Notes: a model not told the origin generated them from the sequence alone. DNA of 47,458 nt from an uncultured bacterium (GCA_902794035.1 CADBFN010000013.1:1-47458), one strand, 5' to 3'. Positions 1 to 8,282 are shown, counted from the first letter of the stretch. Program-made: numbers and translations.

Positions 1-60
1 CTTGTACTTGAGCATATACAATTTATTAGCGAACGAAGTACCGGTCGGCGGGTTTCTTTC

Positions 61-124
61 TGACCGCTTTCTTTGACCGCCCAAAGAAAGCGGTCATGGT
101 AGTTTTTATAAAACAAAAACTACC
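61..124. repeat. Two adjacent perfect hairpins
   Basis: The first hairpin has a perfect 15-bp stem (61-75 with 82-96, six-base loop). The second has a perfect 10-bp stem (GGTAGTTTTT at 98-107 with AAAAACTACC at 115-124). They lie just downstream of the minus-strand PC4-like gene. The first is GC-richer than its surroundings and lacks a clear T tail, so it looks more like an intergenic repeat than a plain terminator. The second could help end the PC4-like transcript. Nothing else is recognisable in bases 1-60. Confidence 0.6.
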
Positions 125-162
125 GATAATATTATTTATGGAAGAACTTTTTCTCTAAAAAT

Positions 163-393
163 TTAAACTTCCATAAATTCTTTTTTTGCTTCTTCAATGG
201 CTTCTGAAAGTATATCTAATTGATCAGCAGTAAAAGTTACACCTTTTTTAGTCGGGATCCAGGTTGCTCCGTCATCATTGGTAAAAAATATTCTCATATT
301 AAGGTAGCTTGTTCCTTTATATTCACTTAATGAAATTTGTAATTGTTCTGTTTCGGAACGTTCAATAGTTGCCAAAATTTTTGCGTCTGCCAT
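163..393 (-). CDS. PC4/YdbC-family ssDNA-binding protein
   Basis: This 76-residue protein matches the bacterial members of the PC4 coactivator fold (YdbC-like), small homodimers that bind single-stranded DNA. The typical features are a beta-rich N-terminal half, the segment WIPTKKGVTFTADQL at about residues 45-59, and a C-terminal helix (LSEAIEEAKKEFMEV). The start is supported by AAGGAGAG about eight bases upstream. A minus-strand TATAAT at 432-427 could be its -10 box. It is probably transcribed alone and ends before the hairpins at 61-124. The family assignment rests on motif pattern; a role in transcription or recombination is inferred from relatives only. Confidence 0.75.
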   Translation of the reverse strand: MADAKILATIERSETEQLQISLSEYKGTSYLNMRIFFTNDDGATWIPTKKGVTFTADQLDILSEAIEEAKKEFMEV

Positions 394-461
394 AATTTTC
401 TCTCCTTATTTAAAATATGCGAACACATTATATCATATATATCATAAAAAGTTGATATTAT

Positions 462-1742
462 TTATTTCAATTTTTTTGAAACCCAATTATCTAGTATTTT
501 TAACGGAGAGCGGGTCAAAGCTAATGCCCACGCCTGAATATTTTTAGTTATAACAGAACCTGCACCTATATTTGTTCCCTGCTCAACTGTTACAGGTGCT
601 ACTAAAACAGTGTTTGAACCGATTTTTACATCATCTTTCAATACCGTTTTTGATTTTGTTTTAGAAATCGGGTCATAATTGGCGGTAATTGTTCCTGCAC
701 CAATATTTACACGTTCTCCAAGCTCACTGTCACCGATATAGGACAAGTGTCCGACATTTGTATTTGATGAAATTTTAGATTTTTTTACTTCTACAAAATT
801 TCCGACTTTAACATTATCGCAAACTTCAACGCCACCTCTTAAATGCGCACATGGTCCAATTTTGCAGGATTTGCCGATAATGTTTTCCCCTTCTATATAT
901 GTGAAAGGAAAAATTATGGTATCTTGTCCGATTTTTGTATCTTCGCTAATCCAGGTAGAATCCGGATCAACAATTGTTACTCCCTCATCCATGAGTTTTT
1001 CAAGATAGCGTTTATTCATAATTTTTGATGCGATTGCAAGATTTGAACGTGAATTTATACCGTAAATTTCATCACTATCGTCTAAAATATAAGCGTTTAC
1101 ATTAAGGTTTTGTGCTTTCCCCCAGGAAATTATATCTGTAAGGTAATATTCGCCCTGCGCGTTGTTTGTTTTTAACTGAGAAAATGCATCTTTAATTTTC
1201 CCCCAATTCAGGCAATAAATTCCGGCATTTACTTCTTTTACGGCTTTTTGTTCAGGGGTTGCATCTTTTTCTTCTACAATACATTTGAGTGAATTGTTAT
1301 CTTCTCTGATAATTCTTCCGTAATTTGTAGGGTTATCAAAAATTGTACTCATTACTGTAAGATCTGAATTATTTGAATTGTGGAATTCGATAAATTTATT
1401 TAAAGTGTCTTCTTTTATTAATGGAGTATCTCCGCAGAGAATCAGCACTAATCCGTCATAATTTTTCAAATTTGGGCAAACCATAGATACTGCATGTCCT
1501 GTGCCAAGTTGAGGCGACTGAAGAACTGTTTTTGCATTTTTATAATTATCATTGACAAATTTTTCAACTTCTTGCGCGTGGTGTCCGACAATTACAAATT
1601 GTTCGTTGGTAATATTTTTTACATTATCTATCACATAGCCAAGCAGAGTTTTTCCCATAATCTCGTGTAAAACTTTGGGAGTAGTTTGTGATTTCATTCT
1701 TGTACCTTTGCCTGCTGCCAAAATTACTGCTTTAATATCCAT
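462..1742 (-). CDS. glmU: Bifunctional GlmU, UDP-GlcNAc synthesis
   Basis: GlmU acetylates glucosamine-1-phosphate and then uridylylates it to give UDP-GlcNAc, the precursor of peptidoglycan and lipid A. The N-terminal pyrophosphorylase domain shows LAAGKGTRMKS and CGDTPLI. The C-terminal half is a left-handed beta-helix acetyltransferase with the usual NVGHLSYIGDSELG and NIGAGTITANYD segments. I use the ATG at 1742 because GAGGGA sits about five bases upstream; the ATG four codons earlier lacks a ribosome site. The product is 426 residues, slightly shorter than typical (about 450-460). It is the last gene of the minus-strand group that starts at pdxJ, although a terminator-like hairpin (1782-1810) and a TATAAT-like box lie between it and the gene before. 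lpxA in this window uses its product. Confidence 0.97.
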   Translation of the reverse strand: MDIKAVILAAGKGTRMKSQTTPKVLHEIMGKTLLGYVIDNVKNITNEQFVIVGHHAQEVEKFVNDNYKNAKTVLQSPQLGTGHAVSMVCPNLKNYDGLVLILCGDTPLIKEDTLNKFIEFHNSNNSDLTVMSTIFDNPTNYGRIIREDNNSLKCIVEEKDATPEQKAVKEVNAGIYCLNWGKIKDAFSQLKTNNAQGEYYLTDIISWGKAQNLNVNAYILDDSDEIYGINSRSNLAIASKIMNKRYLEKLMDEGVTIVDPDSTWISEDTKIGQDTIIFPFTYIEGENIIGKSCKIGPCAHLRGGVEVCDNVKVGNFVEVKKSKISSNTNVGHLSYIGDSELGERVNIGAGTITANYDPISKTKSKTVLKDDVKIGSNTVLVAPVTVEQGTNIGAGSVITKNIQAWALALTRSPLKILDNWVSKKLK

Positions 1743-1781
1743 AGCTTCCCTCATTTCTTTTATGAAATTATTATAACAAAA

Positions 1782-1810
1782 AAATCTGCCCTGAAATACA
1801 GGACAGATTT
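1782..1810 (-). terminator. Rho-independent terminator after azoreductase-like gene
   Basis: Bases 1782-1793 pair with 1799-1810 (11 of 12 pairs plus one G-U), with a five-base loop. On the minus strand the stem runs into seven T residues. It sits six bases past the end of the flavin oxidoreductase gene and just before the glmU start region, so glmU probably also has its own promoter. Confidence 0.75.
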
Positions 1811-1815
1811 AAAAT

Positions 1816-2412
1816 TTATTTGTATTCTTTTTTGATATCTTCTGAGAGCTTATCAATTTTTTTCTCAGCTTTTTTAATTATTTCTTCTACATTTGCATCT
1901 ATAATATCGAGTTCCTCGGCTTTTATGTATTCTGTTTCTTTGATTCCGTGATATTTTTGTGCAAGTTCTTTTATGTATCCGTAGCCGTATTCATCGGAGA
2001 AAATTTTTCCTCCGGCGGTTGTAATGTATATCAGTTTTTTTGCATTGCAAAGTCCGACTGGCTGACCTTTTTCATTATATACAAATGTCAAACCCACAAC
2101 ATTTATTGCTTCAATATATGTTTTTAGGGTTGCAGGGAATGATAAATCCCAGTATGGTGCTGCGATTACTATCATATCGGCTTCAGCATACTCTTTTGCA
2201 TAATGAAAAATCGGTTCATCAAAATTTTGTTCTTCGGATAATCTTGTTCTGTGTTCTAAAGATTCTCTGTTTAATGGCGGAATACATTCATTTGTCAGAT
2301 AAATTTCTTTTACATTTGCGTTTAATTCTTCTATCTCTTTAAAAAAGTGATGTGCAAGTCTTTTTGTTCTCGAATCAGGTCTGACAGATGCATCAATATA
2401 CAAAATGTTCAT
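1816..2412 (-). CDS. Flavodoxin-fold NAD(P)H oxidoreductase (AzoR/AcpD-like)
   Basis: This 198-residue protein has the flavodoxin-2 fold of FMN-dependent NADH azoreductases and quinone reductases. It opens with MNILYIDASVRPDSRT, where the strand-loop binds FMN phosphate. It also has the FMN-binding segment APYWDLSFPATLKTYIEAI (about residues 85-103) and ITTAGGKIF (about 130-138). Such cytoplasmic dimers pass two electrons from NAD(P)H to quinones, azo compounds or nitro groups. The native substrate cannot be told from sequence. It lies 29 bp after priA on the same strand and may be cotranscribed. A terminator follows. Confidence 0.85.
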   Translation of the reverse strand: MNILYIDASVRPDSRTKRLAHHFFKEIEELNANVKEIYLTNECIPPLNRESLEHRTRLSEEQNFDEPIFHYAKEYAEADMIVIAAPYWDLSFPATLKTYIEAINVVGLTFVYNEKGQPVGLCNAKKLIYITTAGGKIFSDEYGYGYIKELAQKYHGIKETEYIKAEELDIIDANVEEIIKKAEKKIDKLSEDIKKEYK

Positions 2413-2441
2413 ATAATTACCTTCTTTCCTTTACGAATAAA

Positions 2442-4865
2442 TTATAAAATATCTAACGGATCGACATCTATAGTCATACGGATATCTTTCGGAGCATTTA
2501 TTTTATTTAAAAAATTTGAAACAAATTGATGCCCTTTATCTTCAAGTTTATTTTTTATAATAATTTGAAATCTCCATTGACTGTTAATTCGTTCGATTAC
2601 GCATGGCGTTGGCCCAAGAACATCAAGTCTTTCTTTAAATCCAAACTTATCAATCATTGTATTAAGTCTTAATGCAACTTCCTGTGCAGATTTTTCCGCT
2701 CTGAATTTGTTTTCGCTAGACATAATAATTCTTATAATTTGGCTAAATGGCGGATAATCAAAATCTTCTCTTGATACGATTTCTTTTTTATAAAAATCTG
2801 CATAATTTTGTGATTTTGCACTCTCAAGAGCGTAAAACTCGGGATTGTAGGTCTGGAAAAATACCCGACCTTTAAATTCTCCTCTGCCTGCACGTCCTGC
2901 CACCTGAGTCAAAAGCTGAAATCCCCTTTCTGATGCCCTGTAATCAGGCAGATTAAAACTTGCATCAGCACTTATTACCCCAACTAATGTAACATTCGGA
3001 TTATCAAGTCCTTTTGCTATCATTTGAGTTCCGACAAGTATATCAATTTCGCCTTTTTGGAATTTGTCTAAAAGTCTTATGTGCTCCCCTTTGCGAACCA
3101 AAACATCACTGTCAATTCGGGCGATATTATAACCCTGAAAAATTTCTGCAATGTATTCTTCGATTTTTTGAGTTCCTGTTCCGGAATTTTTTAACCCCTC
3201 AAATCCACAGTTTGGACATTTGTCGGGGAAATATTGCGCGTGATTGCAATAATGACATTTTAGCATATTGTCTTTTGAGTGCCAAATCATAGGAATTGCG
3301 CAATTAGGGCATTCTATCACATGACCGCATCCCTGACATTGAGTGTAAGTTGAATATCCTCTGCGATTGATAAGTAAAATAACCTGTTGTTTATTATCTA
3401 AAGTTTCTTTTATTGCGTGAATTAATGGTTGTGAAATCAGGTGTTTATATGCTGCCTGTCCGTATTCCTGCATATTTATAACAGTAACCGGTGCAACTTT
3501 TGCATTGTTGTAGCGTTTGAGCATCTGATATAAATGATTTGAATTAACAGCGTAATAATAGCTTGAAATATCAGGAGTTGCAGATCCCAAAATCAGCGGA
3601 CAATTATTAAATTGCGCTAATTTTTTTGCAACAAGTCTTGCATCATATCTCGGAGCTGGCGATGTTTGCTTGTATGCCCCTTCGTGTTCTTCATCTATAA
3701 TAATTAAGCCGATATTTTGTAACGGAGCAAAAACAGCACTTCTTGCACCTGCAAGAATTTTTATTTCATTTTTATAAAGTTTTTGCCAAACATCATATCT
3801 TTCGCCCTCTGAAATACTTGAATGCCATATAGCAACATCTTTTGTACCAAACTTTTTTGCAAGTCGTTTGGTGAGTTGTGAGGCAAGCGCAATTTCAGGC
3901 GCAAGAAACAAAACATTTTTACCTGATTTTATCGTGTCATCAATAAGTTTAAAATAAACTTCTGTTTTTCCGCTTGCAGTAACACCATGAATTAAATATG
4001 TTGAATGGTTGAACGGTTGAGCATCTGAAGGGTTGTTCTCACCCTCACCCGCATTTGTATCACTCACAAGTTCGTGAACAACTGCTCCCTCTCCCATCGG
4101 GAGAGGGGTGGGGTGAGGGGTCAAATCTTTTTTGTATGTTTGTTCAATATCTGCCTTAATTTTTTCATAAACTTCCTGTTGCAATTCTGACAACTCATTT
4201 AGCGGTTCTGTTTTATCAATATTTAAAATATCCAATGGATTGCGGTAAATTTCTTCTTCGCTTATTTTTACACACCCCAGAGCTTCAAGTTTTTTGACAG
4301 TTGTCCTTGTGGTTTTGGCAAATTTTTCAAACGAAACCAACGGCATTTTACCCTTTTCTTTTAATAATTCCAAAACCTGTAATTGTCTTTTTGTTGCACC
4401 AAAATCTCGTACATATTCTATAGACAATTCTGTTTTAAGCGATTTTTCAATGAGTTTTAGAGGTATTGCCGCATTTAAAACCGTTATCAAATCTGTACAG
4501 TAGTAATTTGCAACCCATTCCAAAAGTTTCAGGTATTCTGCGCTGAATAACGGAGTTTCTTCAATAATTTTTGCAATAGGTTTTGCTTTAATCTCAGGCG
4601 GTAAATAATCACTAAACCCTACACAAAAAGCATTTATCATTCCTTGTCTGCCAAAGGGTACTAATAATGCTTGCCCTATTTTGATTTTATTTTGAAAATG
4701 CAAGGGAATTTCATAGCTAAAAGTTCGAACTCCCATAGCCTTGATATTTACAAGACAAACTGCGTATTTATGAAGTACGGTATCTGAACTATTGTTTTCG
4801 TTTTCACCGCGTTTTTTTAACGTAAGTTTTTGCTCAAATAATTTGTTTTGAATTACATCTGCCAT
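2442..4865 (-). CDS. priA: Primosomal helicase PriA with repeat-derived insertion
   Basis: PriA is the 3'-5' helicase that restarts collapsed replication forks. The order is the 3'-end-binding domain, winged helix, and a helicase core with Walker A GVTASGKTE (about 292-300) and DEEH box. The zinc-binding cysteines follow in CQGCGHVIECPNC and KCHYC...KCPNC. The helicase C-lobe has GTQMIAKGLDNPNVTLVG and QVAGRAGRGEFKGRV. At 807 residues it is somewhat long. Two parts are odd. About 45 residues (roughly 248-291) between the winged helix and Walker A are encoded by a palindromic repeat (4031-4121) plus flanking repeat-like DNA. The first 32 residues also precede the usual PriA start. No obvious ribosome site precedes 4865. 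The gene sits two bases after its neighbour, so translation may be coupled. Confidence 0.96.
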   Translation of the reverse strand: MADVIQNKLFEQKLTLKKRGENENNSSDTVLHKYAVCLVNIKAMGVRTFSYEIPLHFQNKIKIGQALLVPFGRQGMINAFCVGFSDYLPPEIKAKPIAKIIEETPLFSAEYLKLLEWVANYYCTDLITVLNAAIPLKLIEKSLKTELSIEYVRDFGATKRQLQVLELLKEKGKMPLVSFEKFAKTTRTTVKKLEALGCVKISEEEIYRNPLDILNIDKTEPLNELSELQQEVYEKIKADIEQTYKKDLTPHPTPLPMGEGAVVHELVSDTNAGEGENNPSDAQPFNHSTYLIHGVTASGKTEVYFKLIDDTIKSGKNVLFLAPEIALASQLTKRLAKKFGTKDVAIWHSSISEGERYDVWQKLYKNEIKILAGARSAVFAPLQNIGLIIIDEEHEGAYKQTSPAPRYDARLVAKKLAQFNNCPLILGSATPDISSYYYAVNSNHLYQMLKRYNNAKVAPVTVINMQEYGQAAYKHLISQPLIHAIKETLDNKQQVILLINRRGYSTYTQCQGCGHVIECPNCAIPMIWHSKDNMLKCHYCNHAQYFPDKCPNCGFEGLKNSGTGTQKIEEYIAEIFQGYNIARIDSDVLVRKGEHIRLLDKFQKGEIDILVGTQMIAKGLDNPNVTLVGVISADASFNLPDYRASERGFQLLTQVAGRAGRGEFKGRVFFQTYNPEFYALESAKSQNYADFYKKEIVSREDFDYPPFSQIIRIIMSSENKFRAEKSAQEVALRLNTMIDKFGFKERLDVLGPTPCVIERINSQWRFQIIIKNKLEDKGHQFVSNFLNKINAPKDIRMTIDVDPLDIL
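4031..4121. repeat. Family-A palindromic repeat inside priA
   Basis: The stem CCCTCTCCC (4087-4095) pairs with GGGAGAGGG (4099-4107). An outer CCCTCACC near 4032 pairs with GGTGAGGG near 4112-4119. Over 42 aligned bases this copy matches the reverse complement of the intergenic copy at 10610-10651 at 33 positions. It keeps the priA frame open and encodes PHPTPLPMGEG. Confidence 0.85.
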
Positions 4866-4867
4866 AA

Positions 4868-5191
4868 TTAATTCAATTCATTGTTGCGATTTTGTTCGTC
4901 TTTTATAAAGTTGCAAATTTCTTCTAATCTGTTATCTTCCATAGCATCAATAAGTGCCTGAATATTATCGAATTTTTTTAGTGCAAAACCTGTTTCAGCC
5001 AGTAATACGCAGTCATTGCAAAGTCTGTGTTCTCCATATTTTATTGAACCGGCGTATGGTTTACTTTTTCCGCAACAGGCACAATCAAAATATTCAAATT
5101 CCAAATCCGGATTTTCTTCCAAATCGTCCAAAACCATTTGTTTTGCAACTGCCTGCATTTCTTCAATTATTTCTTCAGGTGTTTTGTCCAT
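4868..5191 (-). CDS. Small four-cysteine protein, unknown function
   Basis: The product has 107 residues. An acidic helical N-terminus (DKTPEEIIEEMQAVAKQM) is followed by FDCACCGKSKPY and, about 17 residues on, RLCNDCVLL. The two CxxC-type pairs suggest a structural zinc site. The C-terminal part looks helical (ALKKFDNIQALIDAMEDN). I do not recognise a named family. AAGGA lies about eight bases before the ATG. It sits 11 bp after pdxJ and 2 bp before priA, so all three are likely in one transcript. A replication or PLP role cannot be claimed from position alone. Confidence 0.8.
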   Translation of the reverse strand: MDKTPEEIIEEMQAVAKQMVLDDLEENPDLEFEYFDCACCGKSKPYAGSIKYGEHRLCNDCVLLAETGFALKKFDNIQALIDAMEDNRLEEICNFIKDEQNRNNELN

Positions 5192-5202
5192 TTATTGAAT
5201 CC

Positions 5203-5913
5203 TTATTTTACCAAATTCTGCATCTCAATTACTGCCTGCTCAAGCCCGACAAAAATTGCTCTTGAAATTATACTGTGCCCGATATTGAGTTCGTACAATC
5301 CTTCAATTTCGTGCATTCTTTTAACATTTTCGTAGTTCAGACCATGCCCTGCGTTTACTCTTAGCCCAAGTTCCTGAGCTAATTTAGCTGAATTTTTAAG
5401 TTTTAAAAATTCAACTTCTTCGTTTTCTGTTCCGTAAGCGTTAGAATATGCTCCGGTATGCATTTCAATAAACTGTGCACCTGTTTGGGCACTTGCTTTA
5501 ACCTGTTCTTCTGTCGGGTCTATAAATAAACTGACTTCTATGCCTGCTTTAATAAGCGGTTTTACAAAATTAGTAATTTTTTCTAATTGTCCTGCAACAT
5601 CCAGTCCGCCTTCAGTTGTTACTTCTTGTCTTTTTTCAGGAACAAGACAAACAGAATGTGGTTTAATCCTGAGTGCAATTCCCTGCATTTCGTCTGTAAC
5701 CGCCATTTCAAGGTTTAAGTTTATTTTGATATTTTCTTTAATCTGCTCTACATCTTCGTCTTTAATATGACGTCTGTCTTCACGCAAGTGTGTTGTAATA
5801 GAACTTGCATTACAGGCTTCACAAATTTTTGCAGCTTCTAAAACATCCGGGTCTTTGCCCCCTCTTGCATTTCTTAATGTTGCAACGTGATCTATATTTA
5901 CACCTAAAAGCAT
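5203..5913 (-). CDS. pdxJ: Pyridoxine 5'-phosphate synthase PdxJ
   Basis: PdxJ condenses 1-deoxyxylulose 5-phosphate with 3-amino-2-oxopropyl phosphate to give pyridoxine 5'-phosphate in the DXP-dependent vitamin B6 pathway. The 236-residue protein is full length. It shows the family start LLGVNIDHVATLRNARGG, the catalytic region ITTHLREDRRHI, FIEMHTGAYSNAYG, VNAGHGLNYENV and the phosphate-binding LNIGHSIISRAIFVGL near the C-terminus. The start is fixed by GAGGG upstream. A 7-bp-arm palindrome (5935-5954) sits 21 bp before the ATG and recurs before the M20 peptidase gene. pdxJ probably leads the pdxJ-priA group. Confidence 0.97.
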   Translation of the reverse strand: MLLGVNIDHVATLRNARGGKDPDVLEAAKICEACNASSITTHLREDRRHIKDEDVEQIKENIKINLNLEMAVTDEMQGIALRIKPHSVCLVPEKRQEVTTEGGLDVAGQLEKITNFVKPLIKAGIEVSLFIDPTEEQVKASAQTGAQFIEMHTGAYSNAYGTENEEVEFLKLKNSAKLAQELGLRVNAGHGLNYENVKRMHEIEGLYELNIGHSIISRAIFVGLEQAVIEMQNLVK

Positions 5914-5934
5914 TGTTTTTCCCTCTTATTTATT

Positions 5935-5954
5935 GTCGGCATATTAGTGCCGAC
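5935..5954. promoter_or_regulatory. Palindrome GTCGGCA-N6-TGCCGAC before pdxJ
   Basis: Perfect 7-bp arms (5935-5941 and 5948-5954) flank six bases. A near-identical copy occurs at 10865-10884 before another gene, at almost the same distance from the start codon (21 versus 24 bp). It could be a protein-binding site, an mRNA hairpin in the leader, or a small dispersed repeat. The sequence alone does not decide. Confidence 0.55.
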
Positions 5955-5975
5955 CTGCTTCTTATTTTGTGAGTA

Positions 5976-6068
5976 GTGAATAGTGAGTTGTGAATAGTCG
6001 TTATCGGTGCTGTCGCACATTTTATAAATATCAAATCCGTAAAGGGCTATTCACAATTTACGATTCAC
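5976..6068. repeat. Intergenic element with 22-bp inverted ends
   Basis: Bases 5976-5997 and 6047-6068 form an inverted repeat with 19 of 22 positions matching. The ends have the iterated GTGAATAGTGA pattern, and the whole unit is 93 bp. Its right end runs into the murT stop codon (6065-6067), so the element supplies the 3' end of murT. It fits a small non-autonomous repeat; no coding sequence is present. Confidence 0.65.
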
Positions 6069-7414
6069 GTTTCACTTTTTTTATTATTGTATTTCATTTT
6101 GTTTAATTTCAATAGTGCCGTATAAGTTGGCAAAATTGTTATATTTTCTTCTATTTTATCAGAACCTGATGCGATTTCAACTGCCGTTTTTAAATCTTGT
6201 TCAATTCTTATTTTGTCAGTGGGAACTCCGGCATATTTTAATCTCACTGCCATATCTTTTGCCCTGATTCCTGAAACAATTATCGGGTTTTGCGTATTTT
6301 TTAATCTCTCAAAATCCGCATCCCAAAGCCATGAAACATCACGCCCATCAGCATAATTATCATTAATCGCAATTAAAATCTGAGAATTTAAATCAACAGT
6401 TTTTAAAACTTCACTTGCACCTGTCGGATTTTTAATAAGCTGAATAAGCGCTTCATGACCATTTATTATTCTTTTTTCCGCTCTGCCGAAAATTGATTTG
6501 TAAGATAACAGAGCATTTTTTATTATTTCTTCCCCAATTCCCAAATACAGGGCGGCTGATGTAGCTGCCAGCGCATTATAGGCATTGTATAATCCTATGA
6601 GGTTTACTCTGAATTCATATGTTTTATTCTGAAATTCAATCCGTAATTCAGAGTAGTTATCATAAATTTTTGCATATCCTTTAAAGGTTAATTCGGGACG
6701 TTTATATCCGCATTTTTCACAATAATAATGTCCCTGTTGTGCAAAAAACTGTTTTGAATATTTAAGTTCTTCTGCGCATACGCATTTGAAAACTTCGCTT
6801 GGGGCAGCAGAAGATGATTTGTGTTTGTCAGAGCAAAATTCTACATCTTCAAATCCGTAGTAAAAAACTTTTTTATCTTTCCCAAGATTCGCAACTAACG
6901 GATCATCTGCATTTAAAAACAATGTCGGATTAGCTTTATCTATAGCATTTTTTATAAATCCTGCCGTAGTTTCAAGTTCCCCGTATCTGTCCAGTTGGTC
7001 ACGAAAAAGATTTGTAACAAGCAAAAAATCAGACGGCATATAATCGTATAATTTTGTAAGATATGCTTCATCTGATTCCAAAACGGCATAATCAAATTTT
7101 TTGCAGGGTAATTTCAGAGCAAATACATTTGCAATCCCTGTGAGCATATTTGCCCCTTTAACATTATGAATAATTCTGTTTTTTTGTTCCAAAATATGTG
7201 CTAAAATCCCTGAAGTTGTGCTTTTACCGTTGGTTCCTGTTATGGCAATTTTATTATCTCCGACATATTTTTTACAGTATGACAAAAAGTCAGGACAAAT
7301 TTTGAGCGCCAGCATTCCTGCAAATGATGTACCTCCGGAGTGTTTTAATATTTTTATCGCTATATAAGCAAGTTTTGAAAATAATAAAGCAAGATAAAAT
7401 CTCAACATTCCCAT
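6065..7414 (-). CDS. murT: MurT, lipid II isoglutaminyl synthase subunit
   Basis: MurT is a Mur-ligase-like ATPase that, with the amidotransferase GatD, amidates the glutamate of lipid II. The 449-residue protein has an N-terminal hydrophobic segment and the Mur ATP loop TGTNGKST (about 59-66). It then shows the MurT-type zinc ribbon (CVC ... YYCEKCGYKRPEL, about 211-240) and a C-terminal DUF1727 region with DGRDVSWLWDADFE, which carries the conserved Asp. AAGGA lies upstream of two closely spaced ATGs (7414 and 7408). No gatD lies beside it or anywhere in the window, although the two are usually adjacent. The last codons and stop overlap the 5976-6068 element. Confidence 0.92.
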   Translation of the reverse strand: MGMLRFYLALLFSKLAYIAIKILKHSGGTSFAGMLALKICPDFLSYCKKYVGDNKIAITGTNGKSTTSGILAHILEQKNRIIHNVKGANMLTGIANVFALKLPCKKFDYAVLESDEAYLTKLYDYMPSDFLLVTNLFRDQLDRYGELETTAGFIKNAIDKANPTLFLNADDPLVANLGKDKKVFYYGFEDVEFCSDKHKSSSAAPSEVFKCVCAEELKYSKQFFAQQGHYYCEKCGYKRPELTFKGYAKIYDNYSELRIEFQNKTYEFRVNLIGLYNAYNALAATSAALYLGIGEEIIKNALLSYKSIFGRAEKRIINGHEALIQLIKNPTGASEVLKTVDLNSQILIAINDNYADGRDVSWLWDADFERLKNTQNPIIVSGIRAKDMAVRLKYAGVPTDKIRIEQDLKTAVEIASGSDKIEENITILPTYTALLKLNKMKYNNKKSET

Positions 7415-7499
7415 AAGTCCTTAAATACTCCTTTGAATGGATTGCATATTCATTCAAATATTATATTATAATATAAAGTATAATACAAAAAGGTAAATA

Positions 7500-7871
7500 A
7501 TGCTGACATTTTTCATTGTTTTAGTTTTAATATCAGAAGTAATTGTTACGGCTCATATTGTGGCTTTTATTTTGAAAATTGATAAAAAAGTCTGTGATTT
7601 GAATGAACAAATTATTAAACTTACTCCTGCGCTAGAAAAAGAGCTTACATCCTTCAGAATTTCTCTTAATAAAATCCTTTTGGCTTTGAATAAATTTGAG
7701 CAAAAACTTCAGTCAAAAACAGAAGAATTTAAGTTTAATATTCTGAAAAGTGTTATTACAACTGCATTATATTTGATACTGAACACAAACGGGAAAAAAG
7801 TATTATCAACAATTGAACTTGCATTTTCGCTAAAAGATATTATGAACAAGTGGGCGAAAAAGTTTGCATAG
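7500..7871 (+). CDS. Small membrane-anchored protein, unknown
   Basis: The product has 123 residues. One N-terminal membrane segment (residues 1-25, LTFFIVLVLISEVIVTAHIVAFIL) is followed by a long amphipathic helix (about 28-75) and a mildly hydrophobic C-terminal part. I recognise no family; the layout resembles DUF948/YtxG-type proteins. It opens a plus-strand run of four small envelope genes that ends at the terminator at 9014. An AAGG-like site lies about seven bases upstream and a TATAAT at 7479. It is divergent from murT, with a TTGAATG/CATTCAA inverted repeat between them. Confidence 0.75.
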   Translation: MLTFFIVLVLISEVIVTAHIVAFILKIDKKVCDLNEQIIKLTPALEKELTSFRISLNKILLALNKFEQKLQSKTEEFKFNILKSVITTALYLILNTNGKKVLSTIELAFSLKDIMNKWAKKFA

Positions 7872-7955
7872 CAAGGTTTTTGTAAAAAACTCTTGAAAAA
7901 GCTCAAAAAACATGGTATCATTATTGCGTTATATTAAGTTATGAGGTTTACAACT

Positions 7956-8282
7956 ATGTGCAAAAAAAATGATGCTTTTGTATTTTCTATGGGTATAATA
8001 GCAGGGGTAATCGGCGGAATAATCGGCGGTGTGCTTTTTGCTCCAAAATCCGGAGAAGAATCAAGAAAAGAGCTTAAAGATACTGCTTGTGAGTTTTATG
8101 AAAAACATGCACCGCAAATTGTTGATGCTAAAAAACAAGCATTAGAATCTGTTGATTTGATGAGATATAAACTCGAAAGACAATTCAGAAAAATCAATAA
8201 TGCAATAAAATCAAAAAAAATGCTTAAAGCAAAAGAACTGGAAGATATTGAAAATTCGTCAGATAATGAATTTGATTACTAA
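7956..8282 (+). CDS. YtxH-domain protein
   Basis: This 108-residue protein has the YtxH pattern: a glycine-rich membrane segment (GIIAGVIGGIIGGVLFAPKSG) ending in the signature APKSGEESRKEL, then a charged helical tail. YtxH proteins are small membrane-anchored proteins often induced by stress; their biochemical role is unknown. I prefer the ATG at 7956 because GAGG lies nine bases upstream, whereas the in-frame ATG at 7941 lacks a site. Fourteen bases separate it from the DUF948-like gene, the same pairing as ytxG-ytxH in Bacillus. Confidence 0.85.
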   Translation: MCKKNDAFVFSMGIIAGVIGGIIGGVLFAPKSGEESRKELKDTACEFYEKHAPQIVDAKKQALESVDLMRYKLERQFRKINNAIKSKKMLKAKELEDIENSSDNEFDY

